From the NCBI RefSeq assembly GCF_003813965.1, contig NZ_CP033896.1, positions 124,001 to 188,000 of the forward strand: 64,000 nt of DNA. The letters are read 5' to 3'. Below are positions 9,759 through 19,384 of the stretch, one piece after another (position 1 is the stretch's first letter; every line of letters starts with the position of its first letter). Made by a program: the position numbers and the translations under genes. The notes beneath the pieces are model-generated. The model was not told the origin of the DNA, did no database searches, and was given only the letters and a program-made list of their open reading frames with translations. The stretch is from Corynebacterium choanae. Lineage in GTDB: Bacteria > Actinomycetota > Actinomycetes > Mycobacteriales > Mycobacteriaceae.

Positions 9759-11036
9759 TTACGAATGGGTGTTGAGTTGTCGTTTCGTCAGTGTTGTGCC
9801 CTCCCGCATCATCCACACTGCCGGCACACCTGCCAGCAAGGCGATCACCCCAGCATAGTAGGCAGGGGTCAACGCATCCCCAGTAACTTCCGTTAACTGC
9901 GCAACAATCGCTGGAGTAAGGCCACCAAATAGCACCGTGGCAACGTTATAACCAACTGCCATACCCGAATAGCGGCCGTGTGCGTCAAACTGTTCCGGCA
10001 CAGCTGCCGCCGCAACTGCCGACCAGGCTGCTGCCGGCAAGGCAAGCACAGCCACCGCAGCAGTGACCACCCCGATGCTGGGGGATCCGAGCAGTGCGTA
10101 GCCAGGGAGCACAATAAGCACCAGCACAGCCAACGTTGCACCAAACGTGCGCCGCCGCCCCCACACGTCAGAAAGCCACCCAATCAGCGGGGTGACCAGG
10201 ATAGCTGCAAAAGCTGCAATGGTACCCATCCCTAACGCCAACTGACTATCACCCTGGCGAACCGTCTCAACATAGGTTGGCAGGTAGGTGATCGTAAGAA
10301 AATAACTAGCCGAACCCACCGTAGAGATAAAGAAACAAATCCACACGTTGCGCCGCTGGACGGTGAGCGCATGCTTTAGTGGTGTAGCTTCCTGCGGATC
10401 CGGTTTCTCTACCGGTGTTTCCACCATGTAGCGGCGCAACGGAATCATTCCCGCAGCTAACACCGCCCCGAGTGCAAACGGCAACCGCCAACCCCACTCG
10501 TGCAACCCGTCAGTACCCAACACTGCCGCAGTTAATGCCGCCGACCCGACCGCCAGCAGAGCCCCAACCTCCGAATTCGCGGCCGCCCACGAAGCGGCAA
10601 AGCCACGCCGATGCTGGCTCGCCGACTCCATGAGATACACCATAATTCCGGTATATTCCGCACCGACAGAGAATCCGGCCAGCGCCCGTAGACACAACAC
10701 CCCAATACCGCCCCACACGCCAATCGACTCATAGCCTGGCATGAGCGCAATACCGGCCATTGCAATCGCCATCAGCCCCGCTGAGGCGATCAACGCAGTA
10801 GTGCGCCCCTTCGTGTCCCCGATATGGCCGAACACCACTGCGCCAAGAGGACGGAACAGAAACCCAACCGCTCCGGTTGCCAAGGTGACCAACAATGCGT
10901 AGCGACCATGGGGGAAAAACGTGTGGCTCAGCGAAGTTGCCAGGTAGAAAAAGAGCGAAAAATCAAACCATTCGATGACGGTGCCACTTGCGGCAATCAA
11001 CATCGACCGTCGGCGGGCTTGTTGATCAGTTGCCAT
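9759..11036 (-). CDS. MFS transporter of the metabolite:H+ symporter (MHS) type
   Basis: A 425-residue membrane protein with about 12 hydrophobic segments. The start IAASGTVIEWFDFSLFFYLA and the following RPLGAVVFGHIGDTKGRTTAL are hallmarks of the MHS subfamily, which includes shikimate, proline/betaine and alpha-ketoglutarate symporters. RALAGFSVGAEYTGIMVYLM is the expected fifth-helix segment, and GWLSDVWGRRRTFG is the second copy of the loop motif. The substrate cannot be predicted. Translation probably starts at ATG 11036 (MATDQQARRR), which has GAGGAGAG about 8 nt upstream; the open frame extends 50 codons further without support. Confidence 0.88.
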   Translation of the reverse strand: MATDQQARRRSMLIAASGTVIEWFDFSLFFYLATSLSHTFFPHGRYALLVTLATGAVGFLFRPLGAVVFGHIGDTKGRTTALIASAGLMAIAMAGIALMPGYESIGVWGGIGVLCLRALAGFSVGAEYTGIMVYLMESASQHRRGFAASWAAANSEVGALLAVGSAALTAAVLGTDGLHEWGWRLPFALGAVLAAGMIPLRRYMVETPVEKPDPQEATPLKHALTVQRRNVWICFFISTVGSASYFLTITYLPTYVETVRQGDSQLALGMGTIAAFAAILVTPLIGWLSDVWGRRRTFGATLAVLVLIVLPGYALLGSPSIGVVTAAVAVLALPAAAWSAVAAAAVPEQFDAHGRYSGMAVGYNVATVLFGGLTPAIVAQLTEVTGDALTPAYYAGVIALLAGVPAVWMMREGTTLTKRQLNTHS

Positions 11037-11514
11037 ATACGACACTCTCCTCACAGCTGGTTGTCGTCGGTGCAGTCTGGCATGCAGTGGGCAGTTCGCT
11101 GAAGGATCCTTACCGGGGCCTTCGGGGAAAAGTGAAGGATCGACGGGAATCAACAATCTGGTTCGCCGGCTATAACCCCACCGCACACAGCAGGCACATT
11201 GCTGCCCACCCTACGTCAGCAAGCCAATGGTCGCACTTTTCAAACTAGTGCACGTTGGCCAATTACTATCCCCACACCCCATCGTGGCCGCCGACGTTAT
11301 CGCCGCCGCGTCGCACTAAGGTAGCAGCCCAACAAACCCCAATATGCTGCGCGTTTTCCCATCTGCTCCGATGCGGCAAGCAGCCGGGAAGCAGTCTGCG
11401 GCAGGCCAGATATCCAACACAGTCAAGCAAACGAAGAAAATTCAGCACAAGTGCTGTTGATAGCTAGCAACGCGCGGCATCGTGTCGAAAAAACTCCATG
11501 CTGCTTAACACCGG
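11037..11514. other. 478-bp intergenic region
   Basis: No gene or clear hairpin terminator recognised. Short open frames on both strands have neither ribosome-binding sites nor family similarity. It separates the MFS gene from the end of the HAD gene, both on the minus strand, and must hold the MFS promoter. Confidence 0.5.
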
Positions 11515-12531
11515 TCATCCTTGTGGGAAGCAAACCTCTAAAACCTGCGCCACCCCATCATCGCTATTTCGGCCGGTCACCAAATCGGCTGCCGCCTGCG
11601 CCTGCTCGCACGCATTGCCCATCGCCACGCCAACACCGGCATACGTCAACATCGCCACATCATTCGGCATGTCCCCAAAAGCGATCGTGGCAGCTGGATC
11701 AAGCCCCAACGCCGAGACGACATCCTCTAGACCCTGGCGCTTATTCACCCCGGCCGCACTAATCTCTATTAGGCCGCTGTGGATCGAATAGGTCAGTTCG
11801 CACAGGTCGTCGCCGATCACGGTCGACAATGCCTCAAACATGTCCTGCGAAGACAACGCCGGCTGCCGGATTAACAGCTTCACCGCCGGGGCGCCCGCGA
11901 TTACCGACTCGCTGACTACCGCATACTGCTGTGCCGGAACTTTCGGCAACACCACCGTGTCATTGCTGTCTTCCGCCTGGGATACACCTCGGGTAGACCT
12001 GTGCATGCCGCCATCTGGCTGATAGTCAGGGCCGGCAGCAATCATCGCAACCGCAGCGTCATCATGAATCGGGGCAGTAATCGGGGGAGACTTCACCGGA
12101 TCGTCACTCCACACCGGTCGATAACCAGCAGTGACCAGAAACCCCCCATCAAGCCAATGATCCCCCGGATCCCCACCAAGTTCTACCGCGAAACTTAACC
12201 CTGCCGTGGGAAGTACCTGTTTCGCCTGATCAATAATAGTGGCAAGCACCTGCGGGGCAAGCCGATGCGACGCAACAATCGTCTCTTTGGCAGTATCAAC
12301 GACCAGCGCCCCATTCGCACAAATCACATGCGGATGAAAATCAAGCTGCTCCAACACAGGTCGCATCCACCGGGTGGGTCGACCTGTCGCTAACACCACA
12401 GTCGCCCCAGCCTTACGGGCTGCCTGCAATGCCGCCCGGGTACGATCAGTGATCCGTTCCTGATCGTTGAGCAAAGTGCCATCCAAATCGCTAGCAACAA
12501 GCTGGGGTGTCGGCATTGCAGACAAATCCAT
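11515..12531 (-). CDS. Cof-type HAD-superfamily phosphatase
   Basis: The N-terminal motif LVASDLDGTLL carries the HAD nucleophile and acid/base aspartates (DxD). VVLATGRPT supplies motif II, and IAFGDMPNDVAMLTYAG the C-terminal motif IV with the acidic pair for Mg2+. The layout is that of the Cof/YidA subfamily with a large type-IIB cap, which dephosphorylates sugar phosphates, nucleotides or flavin precursors; the substrate here is not predictable. At 338 residues it is longer than the usual 270, because of a low-complexity segment in the cap around residues 170-210. Start at 12531, or five codons later at the second Met. Confidence 0.88.
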   Translation of the reverse strand: MDLSAMPTPQLVASDLDGTLLNDQERITDRTRAALQAARKAGATVVLATGRPTRWMRPVLEQLDFHPHVICANGALVVDTAKETIVASHRLAPQVLATIIDQAKQVLPTAGLSFAVELGGDPGDHWLDGGFLVTAGYRPVWSDDPVKSPPITAPIHDDAAVAMIAAGPDYQPDGGMHRSTRGVSQAEDSNDTVVLPKVPAQQYAVVSESVIAGAPAVKLLIRQPALSSQDMFEALSTVIGDDLCELTYSIHSGLIEISAAGVNKRQGLEDVVSALGLDPAATIAFGDMPNDVAMLTYAGVGVAMGNACEQAQAAADLVTGRNSDDGVAQVLEVCFPQG

Positions 12532-12630
12532 CAGGGGTTTCTCCAGGGTTGGGGGTTAACTACACCGGCGCATTTGCGGCAGCTGGCAGCGCAACCAGCA
12601 ACAGTGAACACGCAAACAGCGTGGCCACCG

Positions 12631-13614
12631 TTATCGCCGCAATAAGCGGCGCACATTGCGTTTCACTTTCGCCCACAATGTGCGCCCCTTCGGGGTGAGT
12701 TTCTCCATTGCGGAAGTCGCTTTCCGCTCAATGGTGCGGTTAAGCTTCTGTTCCTTCTTCTGCCGCCGCATCGCCAATTCTTTCTGATGCCGCACCCGTG
12801 CCTGTTCTGGGGTCGGGGCGGAACCACCATAGCGCTGCGGCAACCAATATGGCCGGTCATCAAATGGGCCATAAAGCTCGATATAGCGGCTGATTACCCG
12901 GTCGAGCATCTCCTCGAGGGTTTCATGCAGCAGCGCCGTGTCAGCTTCCGAGTCGCCAGACAGTTCCAGCGGTGGCCCAACTTCGATCATGATCGGAATA
13001 CTGTGGCGACCGAAATGTTTCGGCTGTTCCTTCGTCCAAATCCGATGGGAACCAAACACAATCACCGGCAGAAGCGGCACCCCGGCCTGATCCGCAATCC
13101 GGGCTGCGCCAGTCTTTAACTCTTCCCGAATGAGGAAAGATCGCGAGATCGTCGACTCGGGGAAAATCCCCACCAGCTGCCCCTCTTTGAGGCGATCAAC
13201 AGCCTCTTCTAACGAGCCGCGTCCTTGCGAACGATCCACACTAATGTGTTTCATAGCCCGCATCACAGGTCCGGTGATCTTATGCTGAAACACTTCCTTT
13301 TTCGCCATAAACCGAACAAGTCGTTTACCACGCAAATAGGCTGGAATACCCGCGAACACAAAATCAAAATAGCCAGTGTGGTTGATTGCCAGTAGCGCCC
13401 CGCCACTCGCTGGAATATGTTCCGCGCCGTCGACGGTGATCTGCAAATCTTGGGCGCGCATCACCGCCCGAACTGCGCGGGTCACCCCACTGTAGAACGT
13501 TTCGACCGCCTCGGAATGGTGAAGATCAACCTGCTGTAGGTCGGCAGGAACCCGGAACATTCCCTGCTGGTGATAGTCCGGGGTGTTCCGTCGAAGCATA
13601 ACGAGGCTCTCCAA
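12631..13614 (-). CDS. PlsC-family 1-acylglycerol-3-phosphate acyltransferase
   Basis: The acyltransferase motif appears as LLAINHTGYFDF (H-x4-D catalytic pair), followed by FMAKKEVFQ and LVGIFPESTISRS, corresponding to blocks I to III of the PlsC family. Such enzymes transfer an acyl group to lysophosphatidic acid or related lysolipids at the membrane. The last 70 residues are strongly basic (EQKLNRTIERKATSAMEKL and KVKRNVRRLLRR), which may bind membrane or nucleic acid. The gene is 327 codons with the first Met at 13614; the internal Met at residue 19 (MFRVPADL) is an alternative start. It is followed on the same strand by the HAD phosphatase 99 bp away, suggesting an operon. Confidence 0.85.
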   Translation of the reverse strand: MESLVMLRRNTPDYHQQGMFRVPADLQQVDLHHSEAVETFYSGVTRAVRAVMRAQDLQITVDGAEHIPASGGALLAINHTGYFDFVFAGIPAYLRGKRLVRFMAKKEVFQHKITGPVMRAMKHISVDRSQGRGSLEEAVDRLKEGQLVGIFPESTISRSFLIREELKTGAARIADQAGVPLLPVIVFGSHRIWTKEQPKHFGRHSIPIMIEVGPPLELSGDSEADTALLHETLEEMLDRVISRYIELYGPFDDRPYWLPQRYGGSAPTPEQARVRHQKELAMRRQKKEQKLNRTIERKATSAMEKLTPKGRTLWAKVKRNVRRLLRR

Positions 13615-14037
13615 TCGAAGCAGATGCGTGCCGAACCCTGCAGCCCTGGTAACAACGAGAGGATTGCGCAGATTCGATCATGGTGGTCAGCGGCGGTGCA
13701 GCGAAACGTATCGCAACAGCACACTAGTCTTCTCACTGGTAAGACAGCTGCTGTTGCAAGCGGTGACAGCAAACACTCACCGTCCAAGCCTACCTGGCGG
13801 CGGGATTGAACCACCATCGGACTGGCGGAAAACAGCGACCAGGTCACGATGGTGTGTGGTGATACCGCAGCGTGCAAGCGAAAAAACCGACAACAACCCG
13901 CACAACCTTATGCAACACATCCGACACTGCTGCTGCAAGCAGGCAGCAAAAACAAACGCCCCAAGCGGCTTTCCAGGAAGGAACAGTCATCTTGTGGGCG
14001 CTTGACTAATCACACGGCGCAGCAGAGCCGCGGAATG
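13615..14037. other. 423-bp intergenic region between serS and the acyltransferase gene
   Basis: No gene recognised. A hairpin with GCAACAGCA at 13713-13721 and TGCTGTTGC at 13749-13757, plus an inner GTCTT/AAGAC stem, lies in the middle but has no T tract on either strand. No tRNA-like cloverleaf was found next to serS. Confidence 0.5.
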
Positions 14038-15297
14038 TTACTTGACCGGCTGCAGCACATCAGTGCCAACATATGGCTGTAACGCGGTAGGAACCCGCAC
14101 ACTGCCATCGGCCTGCTGATGGTTTTCCAAAATCGCAACTAGCCAACGGGTCGTCGCCAACGTGCCGTTGAGGGTGGCACACGGCTGGGTACGACCATCG
14201 TTGTCACGGTAGCGCACCTTCAATCGGCGAGCCTGGAAAGTGGTGCAGTTCGAAGTAGAGGTAAGCTCCCGATAGGTTTCCTGGGTGGGCACCCAAGCCT
14301 CTGTATCAAACTTGCGGGCAGCAGACGATCCTAGATCGCCGCCGGCGACATCAATCACCCGATAGGGCACTTCCACTGCGGCGAGCATATCTTTCTCCAT
14401 TGCGAGGAGTTTTTCGTGCTCTGCAGCTGCCTCCTCCGGCTTGCACCAGGTGAACATCTCGACCTTGTCGAATTGGTGAACCCGCAAAATGCCGCGAGTG
14501 TCCTTGCCGTAGGAACCTGCTTCGCGGCGGAAACACGAAGACCAGCCGGCGTAGCGCAACGGTCCTTGAGCCAGGTCGATGATTTCCCCAGAATGGTAGC
14601 CGGCTAAGGCCACCTCGGAGGTGCCGACAAGATACAGATCGTCTTCTTCCAGGTGATAAATCTCGTCGGCATGCGAATCCAGGAACCCGGTGCCGCGCAT
14701 CGTCTCCGGGCGCACCAACACTGGCGGCACCATCAAGGTAAACCCATGCTCAACAGCTTTCTTTGCCGCTAAATTCAGCATCGCCAGCTGCAGCAGTGCA
14801 CCATTGCCGGTGAGATAATAAAAGCGCGCGCCCGAAACCTTCGTACCCCGTTCGGTGTCGATAAGCCCTAACGATTCGCCAAGTTCTAAATGGTCTTTCG
14901 GGGTGAAATCGAAGGTGGGGATCTCTCCGATCGTTTCCATCACAATGAAGTCTTCTTCCCCACCAGCAGGGGCACCTTCAACAATGTTGCCGATCGACAT
15001 TTGCAGCTGAGCAACTAACGCCTCAGCTTCTTTCTGTTCGGCCTCTGCGGCCTTCACATCAGCTTTCAGCTGATTGGAGCCTGCGAGCAGTTTTGGCCGA
15101 TCCTCAGGACTTGCTTGACCGATCTTTTTCCCGAATGTTTTCTGCTCATTGCGCAACGCATCAGCCCGCACAATCGCGGCGCGGCGCTGTTCGTCGGCGG
15201 CCAGTAACTTATCTACCAGCGCCGGATCTTCCCCGCGGGTGAGCTGCGACTGGCGGACAAGATCAGGATTTTCGCGTAACAGTTTCAGATCGATCAT
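14038..15297 (-). CDS. serS: Seryl-tRNA synthetase
   Basis: A class II aminoacyl-tRNA synthetase that charges tRNA-Ser in the cytosol. The N-terminal long coiled-coil arm (about residues 25-105, rich in A, E, K and Q) binds the tRNA-Ser extra arm. The catalytic core carries motif 2 as [22 protein letters not shown] and motif 3 near the C-terminus as [16 protein letters not shown]. Serine-binding segments [13 protein letters not shown] and VGTSEV are present. The start at ATG 15297 gives [16 protein letters not shown], the usual SerRS N-terminus; the longer frame to 15348 is not supported. The 419-residue length is typical. It is divergent from the septum-formation-domain gene. Confidence 0.96.
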   Translation of the reverse strand: MIDLKLLRENPDLVRQSQLTRGEDPALVDKLLAADEQRRAAIVRADALRNEQKTFGKKIGQASPEDRPKLLAGSNQLKADVKAAEAEQKEAEALVAQLQMSIGNIVEGAPAGGEEDFIVMETIGEIPTFDFTPKDHLELGESLGLIDTERGTKVSGARFYYLTGNGALLQLAMLNLAAKKAVEHGFTLMVPPVLVRPETMRGTGFLDSHADEIYHLEEDDLYLVGTSEVALAGYHSGEIIDLAQGPLRYAGWSSCFRREAGSYGKDTRGILRVHQFDKVEMFTWCKPEEAAAEHEKLLAMEKDMLAAVEVPYRVIDVAGGDLGSSAARKFDTEAWVPTQETYRELTSTSNCTTFQARRLKVRYRDNDGRTQPCATLNGTLATTRWLVAILENHQQADGSVRVPTALQPYVGTDVLQPVK

Positions 15298-15389
15298 GGC
15301 GTCTACCTTACCCTGCACAGCCGCCGGTGAGATCACAGTTGCAGCCACACGATGGGGCAGCCTGGCATTTGGCCGATCAGTGGGGCAAA

Positions 15390-16451
15390 ATGGGTGCCAT
15401 TATGGGACGCAAACAAGTGTGGCGCTCAAGTGCCGTCGTCAACAGTGTGCTCGTCGTCGCGTTAGGGGCGGCGGCAGCAGTCGGCGCCTACGACTATGTG
15501 CGTGCCCAAGACACTGCACCTGCCACGGTCGCCGAAGGCACCCCGGGTAGTACCAGCACCACTGGATCAATCACCCCCACCCCGGTTGCCACCGCCCCCT
15601 CTTTCACCACTGCCCAGCCGGGTGACTGTGTGACCTGGGATGTGGACGACGCTGGAGTGATGAGCAACTTCCGCACTATTGACTGTGCTGTGGAACACCG
15701 ATTTGAGGTGTCTGCCCGCACAGACCTGTCGGCGTTCCCCTCCAGCGAGTTCGGGCCAAAGTCGCAGCCGCCAAGTGTCACCCGGCAGGCGCAGCTCCGC
15801 GAACAGCTGTGCAAAAATCCCACCCTGGAATATGTGGGCGGCACGTTCGACCCGAATGGGCGCTATTCAATCTCCCTGATTCTGCCGCAGCCCACCTTTT
15901 GGGAGGCAGGCGACCGTACGATGCTGTGCGGGCTGCAAGCCCCCGACGATGATGGTTTCCCGCAAATAACCCGTGGTCGGGTGGTTGACCAAGATCAGTC
16001 CCGGGCAGCAGCAGTCGGCCAATGTATCTTCGTCGACCAGGCTAATGCGACCAAGATTGTCGACTGCGCGAATGATCACACGCTCGAAATCACGAAAGTC
16101 GTCGATCTGCGGGAACACTTCCCCGATCGAACCCCTTCCATTGAAGAGCAGGATGCGCTGCTGCGACCACTGTGCCAGCAGGCAGCGATCGACTATTTAG
16201 GTGGCGACGATCCGCTGTACTATTCCACCCTCGAATTCTTTTGGACAGTCGTACAACCCCGCTCTTGGGAAGGTGGGTCCCGCACCGCGAACTGTGCACT
16301 GGTGAAAAATGTTGACGGCGGGTTCGCCACCCTGCAGGGCAGCGCCACCGGCCCGTTCACCATCAACGGCAACCCGCCACCACCCCAGCCGGAACGTCGA
16401 CCATTGCGCAACAATCCACCGGCCGGCGACACTCCACCAGCCCCACAGTAA
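15390..16451 (+). CDS. Membrane-anchored septum-formation-domain protein
   Basis: A short basic start ([14 protein letters not shown]) precedes one hydrophobic segment ([22 protein letters not shown]), then a Thr/Ser/Pro-rich linker and two repeated extracytoplasmic modules. Each module has the pattern of a GDCVTWD- or GQCIFVD-like strand, a DCA-x2-H segment ([20 protein letters not shown]), a Cys in the middle and a W-E-G/A segment followed by CGL or CAL. This matches the Septum_form domain family, found in actinobacterial envelope proteins; its molecular function is unknown. The tail is Pro-rich. Start at 15390 or at the next ATG, 15402; both have a G-rich stretch upstream. It is divergent from serS with under 100 bp between starts. 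Confidence 0.75.
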   Translation: MGAIMGRKQVWRSSAVVNSVLVVALGAAAAVGAYDYVRAQDTAPATVAEGTPGSTSTTGSITPTPVATAPSFTTAQPGDCVTWDVDDAGVMSNFRTIDCAVEHRFEVSARTDLSAFPSSEFGPKSQPPSVTRQAQLREQLCKNPTLEYVGGTFDPNGRYSISLILPQPTFWEAGDRTMLCGLQAPDDDGFPQITRGRVVDQDQSRAAAVGQCIFVDQANATKIVDCANDHTLEITKVVDLREHFPDRTPSIEEQDALLRPLCQQAAIDYLGGDDPLYYSTLEFFWTVVQPRSWEGGSRTANCALVKNVDGGFATLQGSATGPFTINGNPPPPQPERRPLRNNPPAGDTPPAPQ

Positions 16452-16606
16452 GGTTTGCCGCAGCGTCCCGCCAAGGGAATCTGTCGCGACGACACAACGA
16501 AACCTGCAGGTCAATCCGGTGTGCCACACGAGTAGGGAATCGAGACCCATCCTTGCGGCGTTGGAAAGACAACAGCGAACCAGCGCAGCACAAGAGGTGA
16601 AATGGC

Positions 16607-16948
16607 GTGATTGAAGTATCCGACGAACGATTTGAAGAACTCGTCGACCTAGGTCTTGACCGGATACCTAGGCAATTTATTCAACGACTCGACAATGTTG
16701 CCATCCTTGTCGAAGACTGGAACCCAGAGTCGCCGTATGTCCTTGGCCTGTATCGGGGGGTGGCACTCCCGGAACGCACCAGCAACTTCTCCGGGCTGCC
16801 ATCAACGATCACCCTGTATAAAGAAGCGTTGAAACGGCACTGCCGGACTGAAGAAGAACTCATCGAAGAAGTCGCCACCACTGTCGGCCACGAAATCGGA
16901 CACCACTTCGGCTTCGACGATGAACAACTCCACAACTTGGGCTGGTAG
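16607..16948 (+). CDS. Small zincin-like metallopeptidase
   Basis: A 113-residue protein with the zinc motif GHEIGHHFGFDDEQL: HExxH supplies two His ligands and Glu, and the following Asp or Glu is the likely third ligand. This matches the small actinobacterial zincin family (metallopeptidase family formerly DUF1025). Substrates are not known for most members. The start is GTG at 16607 with AGAGGTG just upstream. The N-terminal ISVSDERFEELVDLGLDRIP-type helix is usual for the family (here MIEVSDERFEEL). It lies 155 bp after the septum-formation-domain gene on the same strand and may share its transcript. Confidence 0.85.
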   Translation: MIEVSDERFEELVDLGLDRIPRQFIQRLDNVAILVEDWNPESPYVLGLYRGVALPERTSNFSGLPSTITLYKEALKRHCRTEEELIEEVATTVGHEIGHHFGFDDEQLHNLGW

Positions 16949-17208
16949 AAAACCAGAAGTCCCACTACGCCACAGTTTTGCAGAAGGCAACCCGGTCAGA
17001 GTCAACCATTTTCAACCTTGCCCCTGCTGGTGGCAGCCATGTGCAAACCGTTGACTACACTGCAGGGTGCATCTGCCAGGTCTGTGTATCCATGCTGTTG
17101 ACGTGGGGTGTGCGGTGGATTGGCGCGCCGGGATACGTAATGCTACCTCTGCCGCAGCCTGTGCCAAGTAAGGTTCAATGTAACAGCATTCTTGAAAGGA
17201 ACTCCGAG

Positions 17209-17388
17209 ATGTGTCGACCGGTGCAATGTCAGCAATGTGGGAACACCACCTGGGCGGGCTGCGGTAAGCACGCCGATCAGGTTATGGCGCAGGTGCCGCC
17301 GGCACAGCGGTGTACCTGTCCTGCCACCACCCCGCAGCCCAACACCACAGGGCTCATCGAGAAACTATTCGGAAAAACATCGAAGTAG
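17209..17388 (+). CDS. Short Cys-rich (zinc-ribbon-like) conserved protein, 59 residues
   Basis: The frame is open from 16978, but the conserved part starts at ATG 17209 (MCRPVQCQQCGNTTWAGCG), preceded by GAAAGGA with 8-nt spacing. Cysteines come as C-x4-C-x2-C-x7-C, followed by a conserved GKHADQVMAQVPPAQRCTC. Small actinobacterial proteins with the same layout (CxxCGKxTWxGCGxH) are common and of unknown function; a bound zinc is likely. A Pro/Thr-rich tail ends in LIEKLFGKTSK. It is a single gene facing the convergent TPM-domain gene, with a hairpin starting at its stop codon. Confidence 0.75.
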   Translation: MCRPVQCQQCGNTTWAGCGKHADQVMAQVPPAQRCTCPATTPQPNTTGLIEKLFGKTSK

Positions 17389-17425
17389 CACCAGGTTCTT
17401 CATTTGCAGGTGAGGAACCTGGTGC
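17388..17425. terminator. Probable bidirectional hairpin terminator
   Basis: GCACCAGGTTC at 17388-17398 pairs perfectly with GAACCTGGTGC at 17415-17425. It sits between two convergent genes and overlaps the stop of the Cys-rich gene. There is no T tract on either side, which lowers confidence. Confidence 0.55.
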
Positions 17426-17449
17426 CGTAGATGGTGTCGAGAACAATGA

Positions 17450-19006
17450 CTACCAGCTTGAGGAAGAGCCGCCCCCGGAGAACCCGGAGGAAGAATATCC
17501 AGAGGTGAAACCGGAAGAGGAATTGGAACTCGTCGACCGGTGGTTGGCTTCGTAGGCGGAAGTATTCCAATCCTGTAACACAATGTATGGCACATAGTTA
17601 CCGACCCGCCACGACTTGTCGCCCAGCTGCGGTTCGCTATAGCGGTGCGGATGCTTTGAACGATCCTTCGTCAAGTCGGTCAACTCGTTTTCAGCCCATT
17701 GCAGGAGATACTTGTAGCGGTCGACTAGTTCGATATATCGGTCAATGAATGATGGGTCATCGACAGCCTCCCGCAGGGAGGTGATTTCTTGCAGCAAGTC
17801 GGCGAGACGTCCTTTAAGTTCTTGACCGGATGATTCGCCAAGCGCTTTCGTAGCATCGTCGTAAAGATCGTTGACACGACGCAGCCGGGCACTGTTGTCG
17901 CCATTTTCAACGGCGAATAAATCATCAATCTGCTTCTTCGCGCGCCGCATCCGTTGCACAGTCGCTTCGCCGGCAGTGATGTCTGTTTTCACTTTGGCGA
18001 ATGCTTTTGGATCATTGTTCGCGGGATCTAAGGTTGCTCCCGAACCGACAAATGCGTCGAGAGCCAGAAAATCGTCGCGCAGGTTTTCCCATTCGTGACG
18101 CAGACGATCATCCGCTAGCGCCGACTGCAGCGAATGTGCACGCACATCGAGCGAAGGTAGATCCATTGCTACTTCTGTAAATTCGCGCTGTAATTTGCCG
18201 AAGCGTTTCGCGAGTTTCGCATTGTTTTCGCGTCGTTTCCGCATCGAATACACCCCGGCGCCACCAACGCATAGCCCAATAAAGCCCAGGGATAAGAATC
18301 CAAGTATTCTGCCGGATCCATTGGTGGTGTTTTCCTCGCGCCGATTCGTGTCGGCGGCGGCCGTCAAGCCTTGGGTGAAGGCGAGTGCAAAGTTCGGATC
18401 ACCGTTCGAGCGCAGTACGTCGCGTATTGCCCCGTGGATCGCTGCTTCCCGTCCAGGGCCGTAATAGTCCAGAGCGGTAAGCACATCATCCCCGCCGTAC
18501 ACACCGATCCGGCGGGGATCGAGGCCGATCGCGAAAATCAGCGATCCGGGCGCATATTTTTGCCGGTCTTGCGAGATCAACGTGTCGTTGGTGTGTTCCA
18601 CATAGTCGCGGATCGTGTCGTTGAAGTTGTCGGCGTTGTCTGGGAACACGAGAAACGCCACCGTGTTGACCATTGCCGGTAAATCAGCGGTGGCAACAGT
18701 TTGTTGCAACAGGTCTTGATCAGCTGCGGAAAGATGCCCTGCCGGATCATAGATGGTGGTGGTGCGCACTGCTGTGGCGGGTGCCGCCTGTGCCACGATA
18801 AGCGGGGTCGCAGGCAGCGTGGATGCCGCGGCAGGAATACGGCTGTGTTGCACCACTGTGGTGGCGGCCCTGGTGTCTGCGGATGCGTTGGTGATCCCAA
18901 TGCTGCTGCACAGCAGTAGAGCGCTGATCCCTGCGGCGGCGGCGAGTCGTCGCCCAACGGTAGCAGCAGTCAACGGGTGAGACACATGATGCGTGGCCTG
19001 GTTCAT
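17450..19006 (-). CDS. Exported TPM/DUF5129-like membrane protein
   Basis: ATG at 19006 (MNQATHHVSHPL) has TGGGGC upstream and opens a signal peptide (RRLAAAAGISALLLCSSIGITNASA). Residues about 85-240 resemble the TPM-type extracytoplasmic domain: IYDPAGHLSAADQDLLQQTV, then NDTIRDYVEHTND, LIFAIGLDPRRIGVYGGDDV and an ALAFTQGL ending. A transmembrane helix follows (ILGFLSLGFIGLCVGGAGVY), then a long, charged, probably coiled-coil region. The C-terminal tail is Ser/Gly-rich and ends SGGGSSSSW, as many TPM proteins do. Function is unknown; related proteins act in the envelope. The frame runs open to 19147, but the upstream residues look non-coding. Confidence 0.75.
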   Translation of the reverse strand: MNQATHHVSHPLTAATVGRRLAAAAGISALLLCSSIGITNASADTRAATTVVQHSRIPAAASTLPATPLIVAQAAPATAVRTTTIYDPAGHLSAADQDLLQQTVATADLPAMVNTVAFLVFPDNADNFNDTIRDYVEHTNDTLISQDRQKYAPGSLIFAIGLDPRRIGVYGGDDVLTALDYYGPGREAAIHGAIRDVLRSNGDPNFALAFTQGLTAAADTNRREENTTNGSGRILGFLSLGFIGLCVGGAGVYSMRKRRENNAKLAKRFGKLQREFTEVAMDLPSLDVRAHSLQSALADDRLRHEWENLRDDFLALDAFVGSGATLDPANNDPKAFAKVKTDITAGEATVQRMRRAKKQIDDLFAVENGDNSARLRRVNDLYDDATKALGESSGQELKGRLADLLQEITSLREAVDDPSFIDRYIELVDRYKYLLQWAENELTDLTKDRSKHPHRYSEPQLGDKSWRVGNYVPYIVLQDWNTSAYEANHRSTSSNSSSGFTSGYSSSGFSGGGSSSSW

Positions 19007-19384
19007 GTCGCCCCAGTGTAGTGAATGATCGCCGTCCAATGGCGGAATAATGCTGTTTTGGCGGCTACGGTGTTGGAGCCGCTGCCAGGAGGGGATACGC
19101 CATAGCGTGGATCGTGTTCTGCCCCGGGCAGAGCCTTGCTTGGGCAATGGCGGGGGAAGTCATCGGCACGGTTGAGTGTATTGGCGGTAGTGGGCTTCGC
19201 CGTCGATGGCATTACGATGGAGGGAAAGCTATGGCCACTGCCGGAGGTGGGGCTGTGACAGCCTGCTTGAAAAACCGGTGCGAAGTTTTGGTATGACGCT
19301 GGTTTGCGTCCGTACTGGACTGCGGCAGCTCAGGCTTAAGCTATACTTCATTGTTTTCCCCGATACGCTAGCGAAGAGGTCAAG
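19007..19384. other. 378-bp divergent intergenic region
   Basis: Lies between the TPM-like gene (minus) and glfT2 (plus) and must carry both promoters. No coding sequence, repeat or hairpin was recognised. Confidence 0.5.
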